From the NCBI GenBank assembly GCA_003512955.1, contig DOTG01000004.1:98712-162711 (forward strand): 64,000 bases of DNA, given 5' to 3'. How positions within the stretch are numbered: the first letter of the stretch is position 1; the number at the start of each line of letters is the position of its first letter. The position numbers and the translations under genes are program-made. This document shows, piece after piece, positions 36,098 through 43,698 of the stretch. This DNA is from Marinilabiliales bacterium (GTDB taxonomy: Bacteria; Bacteroidota; Bacteroidia; Bacteroidales; SZUA-534). Under the pieces are notes generated by a model. It saw only the letters and a program-made list of their open reading frames with translations, was not told where the DNA came from and made no database searches.

Positions 36098-36781
36098 TTA
36101 TTTATTTAATTGGTCATCTTTTCCCCTGGGATGTAATGCCATAAAGTTTCGAAAAGTAAATCTGATAATGAGTAAAAACTTTTGCCGTGAATAATAAAAC
36201 GATGGATAAATACTTATTAATGAAATGACAAAAACAAAATGGTAAACCGGCAAATGGTTTCGCAAACAATCCATACCTAAATATATTGCCGTGTAGAGAA
36301 TCAGAATTAGTAAGGCTGTAATTATAAACATTACAGATGAATTACGGAAAAACAACCGTTGTGATGACAGGGTTGTTATTTTAGCATCCTTTTCGTTTAC
36401 TTCAAGATAATCGCCCACCCTTGAATAAAAGAGTTTTAAATATCCTTTATTAAAATCTTTCCCCTCTTTCACTAATTTGTACCCAAAGACCAAATCAGCC
36501 AGCACAATTAATCGTTCAGCCGATTTTTTTTCACTTTTAAAATAATCAATAATGGGAATATCTTTATAAAAGAAATCCTCCATAATTTTTCCTAATGAAT
36601 TAAATACATGTCCTATTAAATAGGAAAAGATTAAAAAGGGTAAAATGGTATATGTTGCATCCACATTAAACCATTGGTTAAATCCTGGAAAATTCAATTG
36701 TAAAAAGACAACCAAAACAAATAGAAATGTTCCTCCAGGTACAACATAGGCAATAAAATCGAAAAAATTTAGCTTATCCAT
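36098..36781 (-). CDS. csx27: Csx27-like membrane accessory protein of type VI-B
   Basis: A 227-residue protein with four predicted membrane segments: about 8-28 (FDFIAYVVPGGTFLFVLVVF), 45-62, 149-168 and 178-198. A charged loop of some 85 residues separates segments 2 and 3. It lies 15 bp upstream of cas13b on the same strand, the place of Csx27 in VI-B1 loci, where it dampens Cas13b interference; Csx28 of VI-B2 is shorter and has fewer membrane segments. The C-terminus contains Arg211-Asn-x4-His217, which resembles but may not be a HEPN motif. Name is by topology and context, not by alignment. Confidence 0.72.
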   Translation of the reverse strand: MDKLNFFDFIAYVVPGGTFLFVLVVFLQLNFPGFNQWFNVDATYTILPFLIFSYLIGHVFNSLGKIMEDFFYKDIPIIDYFKSEKKSAERLIVLADLVFGYKLVKEGKDFNKGYLKLFYSRVGDYLEVNEKDAKITTLSSQRLFFRNSSVMFIITALLILILYTAIYLGMDCLRNHLPVYHFVFVISLISIYPSFYYSRQKFLLIIRFTFRNFMALHPRGKDDQLNK

Positions 36782-36870
36782 AGCTCAATCTAATTTTATG
36801 TTAATGAAAAATATATAAATATACCTTTTAAATTTACCTTCTTTAAAACCAATCAATTAAAACAGGATTA

Positions 36871-36899
36871 AAAAAACGGGAACAGTAATATCCTCCCGG
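36871..36899 (-). terminator. Weak terminator after the RAYT gene
   Basis: On the minus strand a GC-rich imperfect stem (CGGGA paired with TCCCG, 36877-36881 and 36894-36898) is followed by a run of T (plus-strand A run at 36871-36876). It lies about 35 bp beyond the RAYT stop codon. The 5-bp stem is short, so confidence is low. Confidence 0.4.
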
Positions 36900-36933
36900 C
36901 ATTCGTTAATCAATCCAACTATCAATATATTCT

Positions 36934-37596
36934 TCACCTCTCAAAAAATGTATCCTCGTTCCACTTCGCCGGATTGTTTTTTATGTATTGTTTAATGCGT
37001 TGGTACGATGCTTCATCGCGTACCACGTGGTCGTAATAATTGTTTTGCCAGTTTTTTACACCCGGGGTTTGGCGTTCCCTGTTTATTTGTTTTGATGTTT
37101 GCATTTGGAATTTACCCAATATTTTGGGGATAATCATTTGGCGGCGCAATTTCCGGTATTGTTTAATATCATTTACCGTATCGGGGTTTTGTTTCCCGGT
37201 TGGGGGTTGTTGTTGCGCGGGTAAATAAAATTCATGAATTTTATTTACCGCATCACCATCCGCATTGATATTGTTTGTGGTAATATCATCATCAGGGTTA
37301 ACGGCCATCCCATTATCGTAATTATATCCGGCCAATTCAATCAACAAATGGATGTGGTTGGGCATCACCACCCATTCATCTAAAATACACTGTTTATGGT
37401 ATTGGGGAATTTTCAATATTTCGTCTTTAACCAACCGTCCTAAAACCGATAATTCCATGGTACCATTTACCACGCGGCCTAAAATACATTTCCGGTGTTG
37501 GATGTTAATGGTAATAAAATACCGGGCAGGCGCCGAGTAATCCAAAAAGGATGCCCGGTTGGTCTCTACCCGGTATTTGTTGTTGTAAAGCGTCAT
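36934..37596 (-). CDS. REP-associated tyrosine transposase (RAYT, Y1/IS200-like)
   Basis: A 220-residue single-strand HUH transposase-like protein. The metal-binding HUH motif is in WVVMPNHIHLLIE, and the catalytic tyrosine is expected in WQNNYYDHVVRDE near the C-terminus; QYRKLRRQMIIPKILGKF and INRERQTPG are typical of the Bacteroidota RAYT subgroup. A low-complexity insertion (about 95-150, with Asn/Asp and Gln runs) separates the two halves. RAYTs act on REP palindromes; a GTAG-led palindrome lies just upstream at 37624-37661. There is no paired tnpB and no inverted-repeat ends, so it is domesticated rather than a full IS. Confidence 0.85.
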   Translation of the reverse strand: MTLYNNKYRVETNRASFLDYSAPARYFITINIQHRKCILGRVVNGTMELSVLGRLVKDEILKIPQYHKQCILDEWVVMPNHIHLLIELAGYNYDNGMAVNPDDDITTNNINADGDAVNKIHEFYLPAQQQPPTGKQNPDTVNDIKQYRKLRRQMIIPKILGKFQMQTSKQINRERQTPGVKNWQNNYYDHVVRDEASYQRIKQYIKNNPAKWNEDTFFER

Positions 37597-37623
37597 TTTT
37601 CGTTTATATACAGGGGTTTGCTT

Positions 37624-37661
37624 GTAGTACCATGTACAGAGAACTCATGAGTTCTCTGTAC
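37624..37661. repeat. Candidate REP hairpin, GTAG plus 28-bp palindrome
   Basis: GTAG at 37624-37627 is followed by a perfect 28-bp palindrome at 37634-37661 (arm begins GTACAGAGAACTCA). RAYT substrates consist of a GTAG or GGAG tetranucleotide beside a hairpin, and the RAYT gene starts 28 bp away. A direct GTACCATG repeat flanks the hairpin. There is no U run, so it is not a normal terminator. Confidence 0.6.
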
Positions 37662-37668
37662 CATGCTC

Positions 37669-38055
37669 TTACTTACCCTCGGTACTGGCACCACCGCCAC
37701 TGCTTTTAGCCGATTCAATAACAACAAAGCCCCAGTCGGCCATGCGTTTCATGTTGCTCCGGTTAATACCTGTTAATACATCGCGAGTGGCTTTAACCGC
37801 TTCGTCGATGCCTTTCAATAACAGGTCGCGTTCCTTATAAGCCTCCTCCATTTGCTTTTTATAGGCTTCGGCTTTTTTATGCCATTCAAGGCAGGTGGCT
37901 ACTTTGGGGCCTTCGGCAGCCCAGTTAAAATCGGTCATGCTGTTCAGGGGCGATGCGGCACCTACATCGGTGTGGTGTTTGTAAATCTGTTCAGCCAATT
38001 CTAATTCCTCCTTCGGGTTTTTGGGTATTTCAACCCGCATTTTGCTTGTTGCCAT
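37669..38055 (-). CDS. Hypothetical small helical protein
   Basis: From the ATG at 38055 (MATSKMRVEIPKNP) the protein has 128 residues; a longer frame to 38127 would add a hydrophobic extension of atypical composition. The middle is helical and charged (AEAYKKQMEEAYKERDLLLKG), ending in a Gly/Ser-rich tail (SSGGGASTEGK). No signal peptide or membrane segment is seen. I do not recognise the family. Its stop lies 7 bp from the candidate REP hairpin. The clean codon pattern and isolated position suggest a real gene. Confidence 0.6.
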   Translation of the reverse strand: MATSKMRVEIPKNPKEELELAEQIYKHHTDVGAASPLNSMTDFNWAAEGPKVATCLEWHKKAEAYKKQMEEAYKERDLLLKGIDEAVKATRDVLTGINRSNMKRMADWGFVVIESAKSSGGGASTEGK

Positions 38056-38127
38056 ACATGTAAATTTTAATGGTTTAATAATAAAGTAAATTTGTAATGA
38101 AAAGATAAGGAAACCGTTAGGTAACAT

Positions 38128-38378
38128 GCAAATTTTTGGGATTTCCGGTTTTTGTTTTTAACGCCAAAAAGAGGTTTTGATATAGCTGCAAACCACATGA
38201 GATAAGCACCCCGTTTTCAAAACATGTTTTTTAGCATATAGTGATGAACTATCGGATTTTTGGGATTTGCAAAAACCATTATCCGTTATAAAAAAACGAT
38301 TTTTGCATCAGGATACGGCCATTCCTAAATCTTTTATTGGTGGTTTAGATTCATTTCACCCTCAGGCAAATTCAAATT
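38128..38378. other. Non-coding gap left of the tandem array
   Basis: This 250-bp AT-rich stretch contains two copies of a TTTTTGGGATTT motif (near 38133 and 38259) and no gene or RNA I can recognise. Confidence 0.4.
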
Positions 38379-38567
38379 TGGCAAAATTGTTCTTGAAACT
38401 GCCAAAATCAAGCTCAACTTTGGCACTTTCGTTCATGATTTTGGCGAAATCGTGCTCAACTTTGGCAAAATCGTGCTCAATGTTGGTAAAATCGTGTTCG
38501 ATTTCGGCACTTTCGTTCTTGATTTTGGCAAAATCGTGTTTGAATTTGGCAAAATCATGATTTATTT
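38379..38567. repeat. 21-bp tandem repeat array, nine units
   Basis: Nine consecutive 21-bp units begin at 38379. Two variants mix: TGGCAAAATCGTGCTCAACTT-like and TGGCACTTTCGTTCTTGATTT-like (each given to 20 bases elsewhere). Because 21 is a multiple of three, the array stays open in several frames; on the minus strand it would encode heptads such as HDFAKIK and NESAEIE with coiled-coil spacing. No credible start or family supports translation. It lies between uvrA and the small unknown gene. Confidence 0.85.
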
Positions 38568-38576
38568 TGGTGTTTT

Positions 38577-41441
38577 TCAGGCTTTGATACCCAACTCCGC
38601 CTTTAAAAATGGGGCTGTAAACCCTTTCTTTTGTGCCGCAACCTCTTCGGGCGTTCCGGTACAAAGTATAGTCCCCCCGCCCACGCCGCCTTCGGGGCCA
38701 ATGTCTATGATGTGATCGGCCACTTTAATTACATCCAGGTTGTGTTCAATCACGATGATGGTATTTCCCCGGTCAACCAGTTTGTAAAGCACCTGCAACA
38801 GCACCCTGATGTCTTCAAAATGAAGGCCTGTGGTAGGTTCGTCAAAAACGTATAATGTATGGCCGGTATCTTTTTTCGATAATTCCGTAGCCAGTTTCAC
38901 GCGTTGCGATTCGCCCCCGCTCAGAGTCGTAGAAGGCTGCCCCAGCGTAATGTAGCCTAAGCCTACGCTTTGCAGGGCCTTTAACTTTTGAAGGATTTTT
39001 GGCACATTTTCAAAAAACTCCACACCCCGGTTAATGGTCATGTCCAATACTTCCGAAATGGATTTGCCTTTGTACCGGACTTCAAGGGTTTCGCGGTTGT
39101 AACGCCGCCCGTTGCATTCGCTGCAATGCACATATACATCGGGTAAAAAGTTCATTTCAATGGTCTGCAGGCCGGCCCCTTTACAGGTTTCGCACCGCCC
39201 GCCTTTTACATTGAAAGAAAAACGCCCGGGCTTGTACCCCCTGATTTGTGCTTCGGGCAGGCGGGTGAAAATATCGCGGATGTCGGAAAATACTCCGGTG
39301 TAGGTAGCCGGATTCGAACGCGGGGTCCGTCCCAGGGGCGACTGATCCACTTCTATCACCTTGTCGATATGGTTCAAACCCTGAATCTCTTTATAGGGAA
39401 GCGGCTGCTTGAGGGCATTGTAAAAATGATGGTTCAAAATCGGGTGCAGTGTTTCGTTTATCAGGCTTGACTTTCCGCTACCGGAAACACCGGTAACGCA
39501 AATAAATTTTCCCAAAGGAATTTCCACATCCACATTTTTGAGGTTGTGCCCGGTAGCTCCTTTCAGAATCAGTTTTTTCCCATTTCCTTCGCGCCTTTTT
39601 TTAGGAACTTCTATTTTCCGGTGCCCGTTCAGGTATTCGGCCGTCAATGAACACGAGTGGAGTATCTGCTCCGGGGTCCCCTGGGCCACGACTTTCCCTC
39701 CATTCCTGCCTGCATAAGGTCCCACATCGAGCACATGATCGGCCGATAGTATCATGTCCTTATCGTGCTCCACCACGATCACCGAATTCCCACTGTCGCG
39801 TAATTCTTTCAGCGATTCAATCAGCCGATGGTTGTCGCGTTGGTGCAGGCCAATACTGGGTTCATCGAGGATGTACAGCACATTCACCAGTTGCGAACCA
39901 ATTTGTGTGGCCAGACGGATGCGCTGGCTTTCGCCTCCTGAAAGGCTCCGGGAGGAACGGTTTAACGAAAGGTAGTTCAATCCTACCTGCAACAAAAAAC
40001 CAAGCCTTGAACGTATTTCTTTTAAAATCTCAGAGGCAATCTGCTTCTGCTTTCCCGATAGGCGGTCTTCAATGTTTTCGAGCCATTGGTAAAGGGCATC
40101 AATGTCCATCTGCGAAAGTTCCGCGATGTTTTTCCCGTCAATCTTAAAATACAGCGATTCCTTTTTTAGCCGGGCTCCCTGGCATTCAGGGCAAACCGCC
40201 TCGGAGATGTAGTGCTGCATCCGCGAATTGGAACTCTCGGTAATGGCCTCGTCGCCCTGCTCTGCTTGCAGGTAGCTGAGGACACCCGGAAAGCTCAGGA
40301 AATAATTCGAGGAATTTCCCAGGGGCGTATTTTGTAGTTTAAAAGGTTCGTCGGAACCATAAAGGATAATGTCTAAAACCTCTTCAGGGATTTCCTTCAC
40401 GGGTGCATCCAGGTTGAATTTATATTTGTCGGCAATAGCTTCGATCTGCCAAAAGATGAGGTTGCTTTTATATTTCCCCAGAGGGGCAATGGCCCCTTTT
40501 TTAATGCTCAGCGAGGTATCGGGGATGACTTTGCTCATGTCAATCTGGTTCACGGCTCCCAGCCCTTTGCATTTGGGGCAGGCACCTACCGGCGAGTTGA
40601 ACGAGAAGGTATGCGGTGCCGGTTCGTTGTAGGATATTCCGGAAACCGGGCACATCAGGTGGCGGCTGAAAAAATGCAGTTCCTTTTTATCGGCATCTAA
40701 AACAAAAGTGACTCCATTGCCATGCTTCATGGCTGTTTGCAGCGATTCACGTATCCGTTTCCGGTCTTTTTCCTCAACCAGTAACCGATCAATGACCGCC
40801 TCGATATTGTGGGTTTTGTAACGGTCGAGCCGCATCCCAAGGGTCAAATCCTTTATTTCGCCATTGATGCGGGCGTTGATAAAACCTTTTTTGAGCAACT
40901 GCTCGAAAAGCTCTTTGTAATGGCCTTTCCGCCCTTGAACCAATGGTGCCAAGATATAGATTTTACGGTTGCTCAGTTTTTCAATGAGCAGGTCGGTGAT
41001 TTGGTCGTCGGTATATTTTACCATTTTTTCGCCGGTAACATGCGAGTAGGCATCGGAAGCCCGTGCGTACAACAGGCGCAGAAAGTCGTAAATTTCAGTG
41101 GTTGTACCAACAGTTGATCGCGGGTTTTTATTGGTGGTTTTCTGTTCGATGGAAATTACGGGGCTCAACCCGGTAATTTTGTCCACATCGGGCCGTTCCA
41201 TGGTTCCCAGAAATTGGCGGGCGTATGCCGAAAAAGTCTCGATGTAGCGGCGTTGGCCTTCGGCATAAATGGTATCGAAAGCCAGCGATGATTTTCCGCT
41301 TCCGCTTAAGCCAGTGATTACCGTGAGGCTGTTTCGGGGAATGGTAACATCAATGTTTTTTAAATTATGGACCCTGGCCCCAAATACTTTGACATTTTCG
41401 CCGCTCTCGATGGGGCTGTCGTTATATTCCGATGGTTGCAT
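38577..41441 (-). CDS. uvrA: Excinuclease ABC subunit A
   Basis: A 954-residue UvrA with two ABC ATPase halves: Walker A GLSGSGKSS near residue 45 and GVSGSGKSS in the second half, signatures LSGGESQRIRLA and LSGGESQRVKLA. The C-terminal zinc finger is intact (CETCKGAGL...CSECNGRR). In the first zinc module the second cysteine is replaced: Cys264-Pro-Val-Ser267 in place of CPxC, while the partner CPKC is kept. UvrA dimers detect DNA damage and load UvrB. The gene is single and about 170 bp downstream of the lytic transglycosylase gene's 3' end. Confidence 0.97.
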   Translation of the reverse strand: MQPSEYNDSPIESGENVKVFGARVHNLKNIDVTIPRNSLTVITGLSGSGKSSLAFDTIYAEGQRRYIETFSAYARQFLGTMERPDVDKITGLSPVISIEQKTTNKNPRSTVGTTTEIYDFLRLLYARASDAYSHVTGEKMVKYTDDQITDLLIEKLSNRKIYILAPLVQGRKGHYKELFEQLLKKGFINARINGEIKDLTLGMRLDRYKTHNIEAVIDRLLVEEKDRKRIRESLQTAMKHGNGVTFVLDADKKELHFFSRHLMCPVSGISYNEPAPHTFSFNSPVGACPKCKGLGAVNQIDMSKVIPDTSLSIKKGAIAPLGKYKSNLIFWQIEAIADKYKFNLDAPVKEIPEEVLDIILYGSDEPFKLQNTPLGNSSNYFLSFPGVLSYLQAEQGDEAITESSNSRMQHYISEAVCPECQGARLKKESLYFKIDGKNIAELSQMDIDALYQWLENIEDRLSGKQKQIASEILKEIRSRLGFLLQVGLNYLSLNRSSRSLSGGESQRIRLATQIGSQLVNVLYILDEPSIGLHQRDNHRLIESLKELRDSGNSVIVVEHDKDMILSADHVLDVGPYAGRNGGKVVAQGTPEQILHSCSLTAEYLNGHRKIEVPKKRREGNGKKLILKGATGHNLKNVDVEIPLGKFICVTGVSGSGKSSLINETLHPILNHHFYNALKQPLPYKEIQGLNHIDKVIEVDQSPLGRTPRSNPATYTGVFSDIRDIFTRLPEAQIRGYKPGRFSFNVKGGRCETCKGAGLQTIEMNFLPDVYVHCSECNGRRYNRETLEVRYKGKSISEVLDMTINRGVEFFENVPKILQKLKALQSVGLGYITLGQPSTTLSGGESQRVKLATELSKKDTGHTLYVFDEPTTGLHFEDIRVLLQVLYKLVDRGNTIIVIEHNLDVIKVADHIIDIGPEGGVGGGTILCTGTPEEVAAQKKGFTAPFLKAELGIKA

Positions 41442-41608
41442 GTAAATTATTATGTGACAATTAATTTTAACCCGTGTGCTTTTTATAGATCAGTGCTTTT
41501 TTAACTGATGTTAAAGCAATGGGCAAAGATAACGAGAGTTTTTTCAATAATTGCCCAACCCGGGATGTGGAATTTTAACAGCCCTTAAAAAACAAAATTT
41601 CGCGAATC

Positions 41609-42574
41609 TTATTCCCTCGGTTTGTAAAAGGCTGTATCTGCACTCACCTTCCGGTATTTCGTGTCAATAATTTTTATTTGATACTTTTTCCGGTACGGAT
41701 TGGTCAATTTATCATCACGGAGCCATGGATTCAGTTCCTTCAGCATTTTGTAATTAATGCCATAATAATGGGCGAAATCGGGCATGCTGGTAATGGCGGA
41801 ATCCACCTCAACCAAGGTACTGGGTATCTCGGTATAATATTGGTCTCTTGCCAGGTAGTATCCATATTTTTCAGGATCTTCCAGAATAAGCTTGAGGGCA
41901 ATCAAGCGGTACAGGTATCTTCCGGTTTCGTCGCCAAGAACCATATTGTAATAATCGGACGATTTTTGGCGCTCAATCTGTTTGGCAATATTTCCTCGCC
42001 CCATGTTGTATGAAGCTGCTGCCAATGCCCAGCTACCATATTTCCGGTAACTGTCTTTTAAAAATTGTGAGGCAGCTTTGGTTGACTTCTCCAAGTGGAA
42101 CCTTTCGTCCACCTCGTCGTTTACCTCCAGCCGGTAATCATTGGCGGTACCATCCAGAATCTGCCAAAAGCCGGTGGCACCAGCAGGCGAGACCACGTTT
42201 GCCAAACCACTTTCAGCAACTGCAAGGTATTTCATGTCATCAGGAACATTGTAATCGCGCAAAATAGGTTCGATGGCTGCAAAATAGCGTTTCGATTTTT
42301 TTATAAATAATAATGTCTGCGAATGCCAATAAGTATTCACCATCAGCTCCCGCTCCAGGCTTTCGCTCACATCAAAGTTTTCCAGGGGGACACGCTCCCC
42401 GGCAAAGTAAAGCTCCCCGGGCAATGGAATAGAAGTAATATGCTGGATTTCGTCCTTTTTCAGAGGGCTTTCGCCTCCGGGTCGGCTGCACTGATGGGTT
42501 GAGAATCCTCCGATTAACACAACCAGTAAAAGGATGGAAAAGACTGAGATGATGAACAAGGCTTTTTTTGACAT
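41609..42574 (-). CDS. Lytic transglycosylase (SLT/MltD-like)
   Basis: A 321-residue exported murein hydrolase. An N-terminal membrane anchor or lipoprotein-like segment (about 6-24, followed by HQCSRP) precedes the SLT domain. The catalytic Glu121 sits in AVAESGLANVVSPAGATGFW; the later AAASYNMGRGNIAKQ is the conserved wall of the active site. It cleaves glycan strands to form 1,6-anhydroMurNAc ends. After the domain there is a short region (YYGINYKMLKELNPWL) that resembles one degenerate LysM motif. It stands alone between uvrA and the polysaccharide cluster. Confidence 0.88.
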   Translation of the reverse strand: MSKKALFIISVFSILLLVVLIGGFSTHQCSRPGGESPLKKDEIQHITSIPLPGELYFAGERVPLENFDVSESLERELMVNTYWHSQTLLFIKKSKRYFAAIEPILRDYNVPDDMKYLAVAESGLANVVSPAGATGFWQILDGTANDYRLEVNDEVDERFHLEKSTKAASQFLKDSYRKYGSWALAAASYNMGRGNIAKQIERQKSSDYYNMVLGDETGRYLYRLIALKLILEDPEKYGYYLARDQYYTEIPSTLVEVDSAITSMPDFAHYYGINYKMLKELNPWLRDDKLTNPYRKKYQIKIIDTKYRKVSADTAFYKPRE

Positions 42575-42642
42575 ATAAAAGTTATTTAATTCAATTTTGT
42601 TTGTTGAGCGTTTCAGGGTAAACTAAAATTGAGAAAAAAAGT

Positions 42643-43698
42643 TCACTTTTGGGGTCTGCTGATTTTTGTGATGGAATATAATGTAACCAGCACGATAAAG
42701 GCCACCGCAGCAATATACCATGGTGAGATGGGTATCCATCCGGGTTTCACAATTAAAATTACAGATAAGCTCACAAAAAGAAGATTCGTGGTAAGTAAAA
42801 TAAGTGCCACTTTACGATCGGGAAACCCAAAATAGGAAAGATGGTGTGTGGTATGGTCGCGTCCGCCCACAAATGGCGATTGCCCCCGCATCAACCTATT
42901 AATGGTTACGGTGGTTGTATCGGAAATAGGAACCACAAAAGCCAAAAAAGTAAGCATGAATGGATATAAAAGGGAATGTCCGGAAGCCGCAGGGGTGTTC
43001 CAAAAAACTTTTATCCCCACGATGGCTACAAATGCCCCAAGAAATTGGGAACCATTATCGCCCATATACATTTTTGAAGGATTCCAGTTATAATATAAAA
43101 AACTTAACAGCGAAGCCAGTACGCCCAAGGTAAGCATCAAAAAAACCCCTGAAACGGGTTGTGTGAAAGACAAAATAAAAATGACCCCCAATAAAATAGT
43201 TGAACTGACTGAGGTAGTAATGGCATCCATATTATCGAGCATGTTCAATGAATTCATGATACCAATCACCCAAAAGATGGTGAGTAGATAGTTTAAAGTT
43301 TGGGATTCAAACACCTGAATGTAAACATCTGAATAAATTAAAATGATGCCACAGATTATTTGAAAGAAAAATTTGAATCCGGGAGGGGTATTCAACATAT
43401 CATCGGCCAGACCCATTAAAAAAGCCACAGTTACAGCCAGAATCATTCCTAGAATTTCTGGCTTCAAGAGCGCTTCAATATTAAAGAAAGCAAAGTAATT
43501 TAATACCGAAAAAATGAAAATAACATAAAAAGTAATGCCTCCAAGGATGGGTTTGGTCTGGCTGCTCCACCTCTCGGCCGACACATTGGCTTTTTTAATT
43601 TTATACCTTTCGGCCCTGATTACAAAGAACCGGTGTAATAATAAGCTAATAATTAATGTGTAAACAAAAAAGGAAATCAGAATTAACGTGTTGGTCAT
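42643..43698 (-). CDS. WecA/TagO-like undecaprenyl-phosphate sugar-1-phosphate transferase
   Basis: This 351-residue integral membrane protein of the MraY/WecA family has about ten hydrophobic segments. Key motifs are GLADDMLNTPP (the Asp pair), NMLDNMDAIT and YMGDNGSQFLG, and a C-terminal cytoplasmic stretch GGRDHTTHHLSYFG, all of which mark the WecA side of the family. It would transfer a HexNAc-1-phosphate (probably GlcNAc) to undecaprenyl phosphate and so start polysaccharide synthesis. Its start overlaps the wzc stop by 4 bp, tying it to the exopolysaccharide cluster. Confidence 0.88.
   Translation of the reverse strand: MTNTLILISFFVYTLIISLLLHRFFVIRAERYKIKKANVSAERWSSQTKPILGGITFYVIFIFSVLNYFAFFNIEALLKPEILGMILAVTVAFLMGLADDMLNTPPGFKFFFQIICGIILIYSDVYIQVFESQTLNYLLTIFWVIGIMNSLNMLDNMDAITTSVSSTILLGVIFILSFTQPVSGVFLMLTLGVLASLLSFLYYNWNPSKMYMGDNGSQFLGAFVAIVGIKVFWNTPAASGHSLLYPFMLTFLAFVVPISDTTTVTINRLMRGQSPFVGGRDHTTHHLSYFGFPDRKVALILLTTNLLFVSLSVILIVKPGWIPISPWYIAAVAFIVLVTLYSITKISRPQK

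Noticed and set aside
38362..38664. 100-codon minus-strand frame with HDFAKIK heptads
   Set aside because: It depends on the 21-bp array and overlaps uvrA in another frame; kept as a finding about the repeat but not called a gene.
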